NCBI RefSeq assembly: GCF_026240095.1
Contig: NZ_JAPIVG010000002.1
Location: forward strand, 558,001 to 622,000
Origin: Pedobacter sandarakinus
GTDB lineage: Bacteria; Bacteroidota; Bacteroidia; Sphingobacteriales; Sphingobacteriaceae
Direction: 5' to 3'
Length of the DNA stretch: 64,000 bases
Under the pieces are notes generated by a model. The model worked only from the letters and a program-made list of their open reading frames with translations. It made no database searches and was not told the origin of the DNA. Shown here one piece after another: positions 36,343-45,416 of the stretch; the stretch's first letter is position 1, and each line of letters opens with the position of its first letter. Made by a program: the position numbers and the translations under genes.

Positions 36343-36540
36343 TTAACAAACCTGACGCATCTTTTTCACAATGATCTCCTCGCCGCTATTAAGTTTAAAA
36401 ATCAGCAGCAGTGATGCATCTGTTTCTTCAATTTGAATATTTGATACAATGCCGGTTAAGTTTTTTCCATCGCTTACCTTATCTCCTATTTTAACTGATA
36501 AAGCGGTTGATGTAGGAACATCGTTATTTAAGATAATCAT
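36343..36540 (-). CDS. Small hypothetical protein, 65 residues
   Basis: The ATG at 36540 overlaps the histidine-kinase stop in an ATGA junction, so MIILNNDVPTSTALSVK is the likely start rather than the upstream ATG at 36567. The sequence reads KIGDKVSDGKNLTGIVSNI, then alternating strands ending in EEIIVKKMRQVC. This is a small all-beta domain that looks KOW/SH3-like, with a 'GD V' turn. Function unknown. Translational coupling to the kinase suggests a linked role. Confidence 0.6.
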   Translation of the reverse strand: MIILNNDVPTSTALSVKIGDKVSDGKNLTGIVSNIQIEETDASLLLIFKLNSGEEIIVKKMRQVC

Positions 36541-37721
36541 ATAGATGGTAAGGTCAAGGTAAAGCAAGTACGGTTTCCTTCAGAAGTTACATTTAGCTTG
36601 CCACCATGAGCTTCGGCAATTTGCGCTGATATATACAAGCCTAAGCCCAAGCCTTTTTGGTTGGGTGCAACGGCTCCCCTAGAAAATGGTTGAAACAAGT
36701 GCTTCATAACTATAGGTGAGATTTGCTTTCCATCATTGGTAACACTTAAAGTAAATCCATCAGCTGTGCTGTTTGCGATAACTTCTATTGCAGTTCCAGG
36801 AGTACTATAGTTCATGGCATTGCCTAACAAATTAGAAAATAGTTGGGCTATTCTTTTGCCATCTGAAATTACCGGATGATGTAACTTAAACGACGTGTCG
36901 ATCTGTCGATCTGGAAAGATGGCTTTTATTTCATCAACTACCTGGATAAGGAAAACCTCCAGATCTTCATCGGCAGTTCTTTCAACAGAAATCCCTCCGC
37001 CAAGGCGCCCACTCGCAAAATCAAGCATGTTTTCGATTAGTCCATTCATTCGAAACGATGAATCACGAATAATTTTTACTAACTTATGTGTGCGTTCATC
37101 CTGATTAATTCTGTCTAAAAGCTGTGCACTATTGGCAACCGCATTAAGTGGGTTTTTCAAATCATGTCCTAAAATTGCAATGAACTGCTCTCTAAAATCT
37201 GCTAACTCGATCTGGTATTGCAGTTTATTCTCTACGGCCGATAGCTCCTCCATGCTGTCGATATGAAAGGCGATTAACTCAGCAAATAATTTAAAGGTTT
37301 CTAACGTGCTACCATTATTTAATTTTGCTGGCTTTGGGTCAATAGCGCAAAGGGTTCCAAAGAACTCGCCACTCTTTAAAACAATAGGAACGGAGATGTA
37401 GCTTTGAAAACCATATCTTTCGGGAGTGTGGTGGCGAGAGAAAAGCTCATCTTCGGCAACATGCTCTATCAGAACAGGATTTTGATGCTGCCTAATTTCA
37501 TTGCAGATCGTAGTTTCGAGGGGGAGTTCATCGCCTGGTTTAAGACCAAATTCAATTCGATCGTTAACTATACAGGCCGTCCAATTGGAACTGGTCACTT
37601 TTGCTACCGCAGCAAACCCCATGCCCGTTGTATTGCAAACAATTTCTAAGATATTGGCAATGGCAGGAACTTTACTTATCGATTCGATTTGAGAAAAGCT
37701 ATTTAATTGATGATTTTGCAA
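36537..37721 (-). CDS. GAF-domain sensor histidine kinase (cytoplasmic)
   Basis: A 394-residue soluble kinase without membrane segments. The GAF domain is at about residues 20-158. The HisKA box ILGHDLKNPLNAV carries phospho-acceptor His186. HATPase_c has the N box NLLGNAMNYS and the G boxes KGLGLGLYISAQIAEAHGG near 365. The GAF domain with several Cys and Trp may sense a small ligand or redox state. No receiver-domain gene is adjacent, so it is an orphan kinase here. A 65-residue ORF overlaps its stop. Confidence 0.92.
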   Translation of the reverse strand: MQNHQLNSFSQIESISKVPAIANILEIVCNTTGMGFAAVAKVTSSNWTACIVNDRIEFGLKPGDELPLETTICNEIRQHQNPVLIEHVAEDELFSRHHTPERYGFQSYISVPIVLKSGEFFGTLCAIDPKPAKLNNGSTLETFKLFAELIAFHIDSMEELSAVENKLQYQIELADFREQFIAILGHDLKNPLNAVANSAQLLDRINQDERTHKLVKIIRDSSFRMNGLIENMLDFASGRLGGGISVERTADEDLEVFLIQVVDEIKAIFPDRQIDTSFKLHHPVISDGKRIAQLFSNLLGNAMNYSTPGTAIEVIANSTADGFTLSVTNDGKQISPIVMKHLFQPFSRGAVAPNQKGLGLGLYISAQIAEAHGGKLNVTSEGNRTCFTLTLPSI

Positions 37722-37837
37722 GGTAAGGATGACTTAATACCGCAAAATACAAAAAAATATTTTTAGCTGATATTTTGACATGTTACAAATGTGTTACTTA
37801 ACAGCTGATAGCCACAAACCATAAAATTGAAGAATGA

Positions 37838-37901
37838 AGGAGATTGCATTATAAGTTTGATTTACACCCTCTTTAAAGCGTAGACAAAAATGCAATCTCC
37901 T
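37838..37901. repeat. 13-bp perfect inverted repeat with 38-nt spacer
   Basis: The arms AGGAGATTGCATT (37838-37850) and AATGCAATCTCCT (37889-37901) are exact reverse complements. The structure lies between the GH125 stop (37910) and the histidine-kinase start (37721) and begins 9 nt past the GH125 stop. It most likely forms the 3' hairpin of the GH125 mRNA, though the T-rich tail expected of a simple terminator is not clear. An operator for the kinase gene is the alternative. Confidence 0.6.
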
Positions 37902-37909
37902 GAAAAATG

Positions 37910-39334
37910 TTATGCCTTTAAAAGTGCAGGTTTTTCATGATAAGTTTTCCAAAGCAACTCTCCGAATAATGTATTAGACCATGCAAACCACGATCTTGTA
38001 AAATTCTCTGGATTGTTTTTATTAAAAGATTCATGCATAAAGCCCTTGCCTGCATGCGTTTTCTTTAACATATCGATACATTTTTTAATTTCAGCATCAT
38101 CTTTAGAAGTAAGGGCACGCATAGTGATGCTCATTGGCCAGATCATATCTTGGCCAGCATGCGGACCACCAATTCCTTCTGCCGCAGTGCCTTTGAAGAA
38201 ATACGGGTTATCTGTTGAAAGTGCAAATTTTCTGGTGTTTTGATAAATCGGATCTTCTACTTTCATTGCCCCCAAATATGGTAAGCTTAGTAAACTAGGC
38301 ACATTGGAGTCGTCCATTAAATAGCTACTTCCAAAACCATCAACTTCGAAAGCATAAATCTTCCCATATTTAGGGTGGCTTACAATAGCATGTTTTTGCA
38401 GTGCTGCATTTACCTCATTAGCAAGATTGATTAGGTTGCTTTCCAGTGCTTGATCGCTTTGTAACGCCTTGATCATTTCAGCAGCTTGTTTTAAGCTGGA
38501 GACCGCAAAAAAGTTCGACGGTACTAAGAAAGGAAAAATCGTGGCATCATCACTTGGGCGGAATGCTGAGCAGATTAAACCAACCGGATTAACAGGAAAG
38601 CCATATCCTGCCATCGGCTGTGAATCTGTAGGTTGTGTAGTTTCGCGTTGGAAATGATAAGGACCTCTGTTTTCTTTGCGTTGTTGTTCTTTGAAGGTTT
38701 TTAACGTCGCTTCAATCCCCTTTTTCCAGTTGGCATCGAATGGGGTTTTATCGCCTGTTTTTTTCCAATAGTGGTAAGCCAGGCGGATAGGGTAACATAA
38801 CGAATCTATTTCCCACTTCCGTTCGTGCACGCCAGCCTGCATAGTGGTCTTGTCGGTCTTCCACTCTCCTACTTTATTCGGATCGCCGTAAAAGGCATTC
38901 GCGTAGGGGTCTTTTAAAACGCACTGTGTTTGATGAATAATTACACCAGCGATTAGTTTTTTTAAGGGTTCATCTTCATTAACAAACTGTAAATATGGCC
39001 ATACTTGCGCAGAGCTATCCCGCAACCACATGGCATCGATATCTCCGGTAATAACATAGGTATCTGGACGACCATTTTTCTCTTCGTAATAGACAGTGGT
39101 ATCTAAGGTGTTTGGGAAACAATTTTCGAACAGCCAGGCCAATTCAGGATTTTTAACGTTTGCCTGGAAAGTTTTAATGGCTGAATCTACAGCCTTACTT
39201 TGGAAATGCCTTTTACCTGCAGCAACACGCACTACAGGAAAATCTGCCGCCAGCGAACCAGCGAAAGAGAATTTTGATGCAACTACTCCAGCGCCTAAAA
39301 AAGCAGTGTTTTGTAGAAAGGTTCGTCTTTTCAT
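37910..39334 (-). CDS. Glycoside hydrolase family 125 exo-alpha-1,6-mannosidase, exported
   Basis: A 474-residue protein with a twin-arginine-like leader MKRRTFLQNTAFLGAG. GH125 sequence is recognisable: DTYVITGDIDAMWLRDSSAQVWPYL near 90-114, KWEIDSLCYPIRLAY with the catalytic-type acidic residues, FEVDGFGSSYLMDDSNVPSLLSLPYLG, and the C-terminal FMHESFNKNNPENFTRSWFAWSNTLFGELL. GH125 enzymes are metal-independent inverting alpha-1,6-mannosidases acting on mannoproteins or N-glycans. It has no SusCD neighbour, so it is not part of an obvious mannan locus here. The start codon is secure because of the leader. Confidence 0.93.
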   Translation of the reverse strand: MKRRTFLQNTAFLGAGVVASKFSFAGSLAADFPVVRVAAGKRHFQSKAVDSAIKTFQANVKNPELAWLFENCFPNTLDTTVYYEEKNGRPDTYVITGDIDAMWLRDSSAQVWPYLQFVNEDEPLKKLIAGVIIHQTQCVLKDPYANAFYGDPNKVGEWKTDKTTMQAGVHERKWEIDSLCYPIRLAYHYWKKTGDKTPFDANWKKGIEATLKTFKEQQRKENRGPYHFQRETTQPTDSQPMAGYGFPVNPVGLICSAFRPSDDATIFPFLVPSNFFAVSSLKQAAEMIKALQSDQALESNLINLANEVNAALQKHAIVSHPKYGKIYAFEVDGFGSSYLMDDSNVPSLLSLPYLGAMKVEDPIYQNTRKFALSTDNPYFFKGTAAEGIGGPHAGQDMIWPMSITMRALTSKDDAEIKKCIDMLKKTHAGKGFMHESFNKNNPENFTRSWFAWSNTLFGELLWKTYHEKPALLKA

Positions 39335-39826
39335 TTATGTTGTGTTTATGATTTGATTATCAATATTTTCAATTTATATCAATCATGCTTAAAAATGATA
39401 ACGCATGATTTTCAATTTAATCTTAATTGCTGTAGAGTTATTCGGTTAGCGCTATCACAAATATTATTATAATTTACATAACATCAAAATTAAAAAAGGC
39501 AATTGTAATATTCCTAAATCGATTTATATAACGTATGGATGGATGTGATGTAGAAATAGAATCCAACCTGTCCGCCCACTTAAAGCTAGCTAGGGTTGTC
39601 ATCGTGTATCGGTCATTCGAACCAACTAAAGCTACGAAACCAAAAAAAATGCTTGGCTAGATAATATATGATAATAACATCAAAAAGACGAATACACACT
39701 TATGTGTAATTGATTGATTTAAAATTTGTTATTAAATTTTTGATTATATTTAAATGGCGGAGAGAATGCCCAATTTTCATCCAAGATCCTGTAATCGCCA
39801 CCTTATAAATCCCTAATCAAAAAAAA
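39335..39826. promoter_or_regulatory. Divergent region between GH125 gene and amidase gene
   Basis: This 492-bp region has no ORF and is AT-rich. An 8-bp inverted repeat AATCATGC / GCATGATT (39381-39388 and 39403-39410) and a direct repeat ATTTTCAATTTA (39364 and 39408) lie 30-85 nt upstream of the GH125 start, in operator position. Promoters for both flanking genes must be here, but no clear -7 box was found. Confidence 0.4.
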
Positions 39827-40819
39827 ATGAACACTAAATTTGGCTTTACACATTTAAGCATTAACGAATTTGAAAACTGGCTTAGTGAATTACGGATTGC
39901 ACGTACCGTTCTGTATTTACAACAGCACCACACATGGAGCCCAAGCTACATCCAGTTTAAGGGCAGCAACCACTTTGAAATGCAGAAAAGCATGCGAGAC
40001 TATCATGTAAGTGAAAATGGATGGGCAGACATTGGGCAGCACTTTACAACCTTTCCTGATGGATCTATCGTTACTGGAAGAAGTTTAGAAAAATCACCCG
40101 CATGTATTCTCGGCTTCAACTCTAATGCCATATGCATGGAACATGTTGGCAACTTTGATAAAGGTAAAGATACCATGACGCCCCAGCACCGAGAAACCAT
40201 TATTAGCATAACCGCAGCATTGTGTAAAAAATTTGCTATCCCAGTGAATACCGATAAAATAGTTTATCACCATTGGTTCGACTTAAGTACCGGCGCAAGA
40301 AATAACGGAACAAAGAATAACAAAACATGCCCGGGCACTAATTTTTTTGGCGGGAATAGCGTTGAAGATTGCCAGCAAAACTTTCTACCATTAGTAAGTA
40401 GCTCCCTCAATGGAAATGTAATTTCAGGTGTTACTGAAAGCAACGTATTAAAATATGTTTTGGTTACGGCAGATAGCCTGAATATTAGGGTAGAACCCAA
40501 TGCACAGGCAAAAAAAGTAGCAGACAGAACACCAGCGTTATTAGGCGCAGTGCTGCGTGTTTTTCAGGAGAAAGATGGGTGGTACAAGATATCAGGGTCA
40601 CAAGAACATTGGGTTAATGCAAGCTATACCAAACCTGTTAAGCTAGCTACGGTAAATGCAACAACTTTAAATGTTCGGAGCGGTGCAGAAAATAACTTTC
40701 CAAAAGTTGGGAGTTTAAGCAAGGGCCAGGAAGTTTTTATTAGAGACCAGCAAAACGGGTGGAGTAAAATTAACACCGACAACAAGTGGGTTAAGACCAC
40801 CTTTTTAACGATAAGGTAG
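39827..40819 (+). CDS. N-acetylmuramoyl-L-alanine amidase with two SH3 domains, no signal peptide
   Basis: A 330-residue protein. Residues about 25-185 form an Amidase_2/PGRP domain with zinc ligands QHHTW (His34 or His35), YHHWFD (His148/149) and TCPG (Cys168). Two SH3b repeats follow, at about 209-268 and 273-330 (SLNIRVEPN... and TLNVRSGAENN...), each typical of wall-binding domains. It cleaves the amide bond between MurNAc and L-Ala. The N terminus is not a signal peptide, which suits a phage-type endolysin. It is convergent with the eCIS cluster end (44 nt gap), so a role in releasing eCIS particles by lysis is possible. Confidence 0.88.
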   Translation: MNTKFGFTHLSINEFENWLSELRIARTVLYLQQHHTWSPSYIQFKGSNHFEMQKSMRDYHVSENGWADIGQHFTTFPDGSIVTGRSLEKSPACILGFNSNAICMEHVGNFDKGKDTMTPQHRETIISITAALCKKFAIPVNTDKIVYHHWFDLSTGARNNGTKNNKTCPGTNFFGGNSVEDCQQNFLPLVSSSLNGNVISGVTESNVLKYVLVTADSLNIRVEPNAQAKKVADRTPALLGAVLRVFQEKDGWYKISGSQEHWVNASYTKPVKLATVNATTLNVRSGAENNFPKVGSLSKGQEVFIRDQQNGWSKINTDNKWVKTTFLTIR

Positions 40820-40863
40820 TATCCCTAACGTCCATAAGAATCATAACATATCAGCTGTACGAA

Positions 40864-41424
40864 TCAAAGTGATAATGAATCGGTGATATTCATAGCATCC
40901 CAAATATAATTAATCGGATTGGCTATGGGTTTAAATCCTTGCTCAACCAAAATCGCTTTGAACATTGGAAAATATGCATAGTTTTCTGATGTGTATGCTG
41001 CTATCGAAGTTATTTTTTCTTGCGATATAACTTCTGGAGGCGACTTATAAACCTGAGGTACTAATCGATGCAAACTTGCAGCGGTGAGTCCTTCGGAAAT
41101 TAAGCCGTCTCCATAAAATAGCAGACTAATGTAGTCGTTTAAACATTTCGCTACAATGGCGGTGGGATCTCCCGAAGAGTCGTTATAGATGATCACCGCA
41201 TTATCCCAAAATTGTTCGTTGTGCATATTATATAACAGCAACAATGATCCGGATTGAGCATGCAACAAATATTTTATCTGCGTTTTATTTGTAATGCGCT
41301 CATTGTAGATTAACAAACCTTCTTGATTGCGATAGTATCCAAATACGTGGTGATACTGTCTCAAAATTTTTTCAAGCGCTTTGATGGGTTTTTGGTTGGA
41401 GAAAAGTGATTGTAAATCTTCCAT
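40864..41424 (-). CDS. Unknown 186-residue protein at the end of the eCIS operon; candidate immunity protein
   Basis: It starts 2 nt after the DUF4157 gene stops, so it is tightly coupled to it. There is no signal peptide or membrane segment. The middle (WDNAVIIYNDSSGDPTAIVAK followed by YISLLFYGDGLISEGL) recalls the SUKH/SMI1-KNR4 immunity fold loosely, but I cannot assign it with confidence. N-terminal helices (EKILRQYHHVFGYY) and C-terminal helices flank a beta core. It is a small ORF directly behind a large multidomain protein with a separate C-terminal domain, a layout typical of toxin-immunity pairs. It could instead be an eCIS assembly or loading factor. Confidence 0.65.
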   Translation of the reverse strand: MEDLQSLFSNQKPIKALEKILRQYHHVFGYYRNQEGLLIYNERITNKTQIKYLLHAQSGSLLLLYNMHNEQFWDNAVIIYNDSSGDPTAIVAKCLNDYISLLFYGDGLISEGLTAASLHRLVPQVYKSPPEVISQEKITSIAAYTSENYAYFPMFKAILVEQGFKPIANPINYIWDAMNITDSLSL

Positions 41425-41426
41425 CG

Positions 41427-44400
41427 TTATGCTGTAATTAAATTATTTAAGGGCTGATTTGCGATCTGTCTTTCCCCCTGGGCAATATTAGCTTTTACAT
41501 AATTGTAAAGTTCCGTTTTGTCGGAAAGCGATAGCGTTAGTCCATTCATATCGTCGGCATCGATATCTCTCCATACATTATCTCCACCCAAACCAATGTT
41601 TATAACCCTGTTATTAATATGGCTCACATCTGCATTGAGTTCGGTTCTTAGTTCATTGATTACAATCCCTTGAGCAGCCCTTCTATTAGGTGCCATGCTT
41701 AACTGAGGTTGCGTGCGCACAATAAAATTTGCGGTGTGCGGCGTAGTGCCATATGTTCGGCTAACTCCAAAATTATGCCGGTTACTATGCAGATTAATAA
41801 CATACGCCCCCCCGCAATGACTGCCGTTGGTGAGGTTAAAAATTGGATTTCCTTCATTAAAAACAGATTGATTATCTGGACCGAAAACCATCCTCGATGC
41901 GGCTTTCAAGGTTGCACACTGTGGCTGATGATCTGGTGTAATACTATCGAATGTAGGTGTAGGTACACCAGTATAGGTACCAACGGCGCCCTCATACAGG
42001 TATTTTCTTCTAACATCTGCTAATGAACCTTCTCCCATTATTTCAGATAGAATTTGCATCAATTGTGTTTCTTTAATCAAAAGCTCCTGATAGTTAGGGT
42101 TTTGCTCTATCAACGCTTCGTTTTCTGGCTGCTGATCCAAAGCTTTAACCAAAGCTAGGAGACGTACAATATCATTGTCATACAGCGCTCTTGCTTCCGC
42201 GGCTCTTTGTTTTTTAACAGCACCCCTTCCGGTATTTTCAGATTCATACTGCGCCTGTAAGATGTTGATAAGCAAGTGTGCAGGACGCGGATTTGTACTT
42301 GCAACATAAAGCTCTGCAGCCCTTCCCTCACCCTGATAGTACATTTCATGATGTTCTCCGTCTGCTGCAACAAAATTCCTGCGCCTATTCCACCAACCCC
42401 TAATCGCATCTATAGCCGACCTTCCGGCATTCATAATTGCCCCACCAATACTAATGGCTTGATCAATTACCCATAGAATGCCATTATCGATTCTTAACTT
42501 AACGGCCTCTAGTATTGTTTGCATTCTTGTAGCCATATCGCCAAGACCAAACTGATTGGCTAGGAAACCGATCATGACCGGCATCGAACTTGCCAAAATA
42601 TTTTCAAGGAAGTTTGCTGCGCCCGCGATGTTTCCTCTTGCTACATCGGCTATCATGGTAATGTATTCGTTAATGATTCGAAGAATGGGCACAAAATATT
42701 CTACCATGCTTTCTATGGCATTGTAAATGGCCAGGATACTGTTAACAACTGGCATAATTCCTGTGGCATCCAACAAGCTGAGTAACCAACCCGTTGCCTG
42801 TGCCATAATTCGCTCGTTAATAAAGGTCACCACATTTGTCACCACCGTATCCCAAAGGTTACTCAATTGTTCCTGAATACGCTCCCAGATTGCTGCCGGA
42901 CCCCGTTCCACGACGTCCGCTATAAAGCTCCATGCTCCTGTGGCCATGTCTAACATGCCACGCAAACGTTGTGCACGTTCTTCACCAATTCTTGTGGCTA
43001 ATAAGTTGAAGATATTATCAACCGTTATCCCTAAAATTTGTAAAATGAAATTGAAGATGGAACCGAAAGAAAAGTCTGTTGGTGGTGTAATACCCACTGA
43101 TTGCATTTCTGCTGTGAGCCAGTTCACTACTCCTGAAAGCAGGTGTGTAAAAATGTTGCCAAAGAATTGTGAAAAACCTTGTCTCAGGCCGCCCAGCAAA
43201 TTAACAAAAAAACCAACAGGATTCCCTAAAATCTCTACTACCGCTTGGGATGCATTTGCCAGAATAGAGACAATAAGTTCTGGTGGAATACCTACCAGGC
43301 TTAGCAACTCCCTAAAAAAGGTCCACATGGCACCCGGTAAATTTCCATCTACAAAAACCTGGTACAATATGGTCATTACAATTTGTTGTGCTCTTGCCCA
43401 AATATCGCCAATCGCCATAATCTGATTAAATAATGGAATTCTAGCCAGTATCTGTTCGATTAAAAAGTTTTTTATCGGGATGCGAATGCACTCGGGTATA
43501 AGCATGAAAGGTCCGAGAATAAAATCGCTAGCCCGGTTTGCAAGGTCGCTCACCGTCTCAATTATTCGTTGTAGAGCGTTTAGTATTGGCTGTATAAAGC
43601 TGGCAAGATAACCAAGTCCATTGCTGGCTAAACTGAATAGAGCGCCTACGCCGGTTTGTATCCATGTACTCAGACTTAAGGCAGCATCATTTATCCATCC
43701 AATTGCCGGAGCGACGCTACTAAATATTGCACTAGCTGAAATGGATTGATAGAAAGAGGTGATTTGCTGGGCGAAGCCTCCTACTGTTTGTGCTATCCAC
43801 GATCCTGCATTAAGAATACCTTCTTGGACCTCGACAACCTTGAGCTGCACCATGGGCAGAATCACCTCCCTTAACGAGGTTTGCTGTGCTTGGGCAGCAA
43901 CTCCACTTCCGTCATCACCCATGGCAGTTGCCATGCTATTTATTCCTGAAGCAAAATTAACCACCGTATCTCTCAAATTGAATATTGCATTTAGCGGCAA
44001 TATCTCCATTACCTGACTGGCAATCTGTTGTACAGGTTCTATTACAGGTCTTACTGTTTCCCTGATCGTTATCCAGGCCATTTCTGCCTTACCCGTAATC
44101 CACTGCAAAATACCACTGGCATTCTCTCCACCATTTGCATCGGTACCAATGCCTAAGGTTGCTTTAACCCACTCCCATGCCATCGATCCATATTCACGCA
44201 CCGGGGTAGTCCATTCCCAGATGCTCTGGCCAACTCCTTGTATCCAGGTCCATATACCCGAAGCAGTTTGTCCAAGCCAGTCTACTACGGGTGCCCCAAA
44301 AGAACTCCAAAGACCTGAAAAGAAATCACCAATAGGCCTCACAAACTCTGTTAACCCTGCCCACGCATCTGTAGCAATCGAGGTAATGACATCCTTCAAT

Positions 44401-45413
44401 TCATTTGCTGCCGCAAGCAGTGGACCACAATCTCCGGATATTAATGCTTGCATAATCGCAGATACACGTTCTCGCAACATCGCGAAAACGGTAATAAGAT
44501 TGCTGATGAAATTGCCTGCTGCAGGAAACCGATCAAACACGCTGTCGAGACTTTGCATCAATTTGTCGTGCATAAAGCTCAAAATTCCCTGACTATTAAT
44601 TTGCCTTAGCAGATCCACAAAGGCGGGAGGCGCAATTTCTTCTACAATTTCCCACGCACTTTCTGCCAACCAATCCCCTATTTCCCATCGTTGAATGTTT
44701 TCATCATTACAAGCACACCGAGCAATTCTCTCAGGCTGCTGCACACTTGGCGTCTCCGGAATTGTTTCTTCGGTTTTGCGCTTCACGCTGGCGCCTTGCT
44801 GTATTGTATGCGTAAGCTCGTGAGCAAGTAAAAATCGTCCGGATTGCGAGTGCGGGTTGTATTCACCACTATTGAAATAGATATTATTACCTACAGTAAA
44901 AGCTCTGGCATTAATATGTGCAGTCATCTTTGCGGCGTGCATATTATCATGGATGCGAACACCTGAAAAATCTGCCCCCATCTTTCCACTAAAATCATTG
45001 TTGATGTGTGCGGGCAAACTGGTGCCACCACCTTTAGTGCTTGCAATACCTGATTGTACCATACTCGGAGCGTTCCCGCCAGCTACAAATGCAGGACCAC
45101 CCTTTGCTCTTACCATACCTGGCTGATCGATACCTTGAATCTCTTCCTCCTTGCGAGCGATCTCTTCATTACCTTTACAAGAATTGCACTTTCTTTGAAC
45201 GTTCATCTTTGAACCAGTTCCATCGAAACCTGCCATTGTAAACCCGCTGCGCTGAGGCATACGCATCACACGCTCTGCAACCTGATCTGCCTGTTGCTCC
45301 TGGGGATCGTTAACAGCACCAATTTTTAACTTCGGCTGGACAATAGCAGCTGCAGGTCTGCTGTGTGTAACAGACTTAAAAGTGTGATTGCCATATGCAA
45401 GTGCCGACCCCAT
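41427..45413 (-). CDS. Giant DUF4157 protein of the eCIS cluster; candidate cargo toxin
   Basis: A 1328-residue protein. The N terminus has the DUF4157 signature of eCIS cargo: PKLKIGAVNDPQEQQADQVAERVMRMP (about 27-53), a CxxC (76-79), GVRIHDN near 151, and a metallopeptidase-like HELTH at 198-202. A roughly 750-residue centre (about 250-1010) is Trp-rich amphipathic helix, with repeats such as IWTWIQGVGQSIWEWT. A spacer from about 1014 (DGEHHEMYY) leads to a C-terminal domain from about 1155 with SITPDHQPQ (1158-1166), LHSNRH (His1209, His1213) and SRTYG (1218-1222). DUF4157 is known to mark proteins loaded into eCIS. The His-rich C-terminal domain could be a nuclease or other enzyme; this is inference. 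Cleavage by HELTH is untested. Confidence 0.85.
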   Translation of the reverse strand: MGSALAYGNHTFKSVTHSRPAAAIVQPKLKIGAVNDPQEQQADQVAERVMRMPQRSGFTMAGFDGTGSKMNVQRKCNSCKGNEEIARKEEEIQGIDQPGMVRAKGGPAFVAGGNAPSMVQSGIASTKGGGTSLPAHINNDFSGKMGADFSGVRIHDNMHAAKMTAHINARAFTVGNNIYFNSGEYNPHSQSGRFLLAHELTHTIQQGASVKRKTEETIPETPSVQQPERIARCACNDENIQRWEIGDWLAESAWEIVEEIAPPAFVDLLRQINSQGILSFMHDKLMQSLDSVFDRFPAAGNFISNLITVFAMLRERVSAIMQALISGDCGPLLAAANELKDVITSIATDAWAGLTEFVRPIGDFFSGLWSSFGAPVVDWLGQTASGIWTWIQGVGQSIWEWTTPVREYGSMAWEWVKATLGIGTDANGGENASGILQWITGKAEMAWITIRETVRPVIEPVQQIASQVMEILPLNAIFNLRDTVVNFASGINSMATAMGDDGSGVAAQAQQTSLREVILPMVQLKVVEVQEGILNAGSWIAQTVGGFAQQITSFYQSISASAIFSSVAPAIGWINDAALSLSTWIQTGVGALFSLASNGLGYLASFIQPILNALQRIIETVSDLANRASDFILGPFMLIPECIRIPIKNFLIEQILARIPLFNQIMAIGDIWARAQQIVMTILYQVFVDGNLPGAMWTFFRELLSLVGIPPELIVSILANASQAVVEILGNPVGFFVNLLGGLRQGFSQFFGNIFTHLLSGVVNWLTAEMQSVGITPPTDFSFGSIFNFILQILGITVDNIFNLLATRIGEERAQRLRGMLDMATGAWSFIADVVERGPAAIWERIQEQLSNLWDTVVTNVVTFINERIMAQATGWLLSLLDATGIMPVVNSILAIYNAIESMVEYFVPILRIINEYITMIADVARGNIAGAANFLENILASSMPVMIGFLANQFGLGDMATRMQTILEAVKLRIDNGILWVIDQAISIGGAIMNAGRSAIDAIRGWWNRRRNFVAADGEHHEMYYQGEGRAAELYVASTNPRPAHLLINILQAQYESENTGRGAVKKQRAAEARALYDNDIVRLLALVKALDQQPENEALIEQNPNYQELLIKETQLMQILSEIMGEGSLADVRRKYLYEGAVGTYTGVPTPTFDSITPDHQPQCATLKAASRMVFGPDNQSVFNEGNPIFNLTNGSHCGGAYVINLHSNRHNFGVSRTYGTTPHTANFIVRTQPQLSMAPNRRAAQGIVINELRTELNADVSHINNRVINIGLGGDNVWRDIDADDMNGLTLSLSDKTELYNYVKANIAQGERQIANQPLNNLITA

Positions 45414-45416
45414 TTA

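Noticed and set aside
41709..44592. Several 85-161-codon plus-strand ORFs opposite the DUF4157 gene
   Set aside because: They are antisense shadows of a single long, well-supported minus-strand gene.
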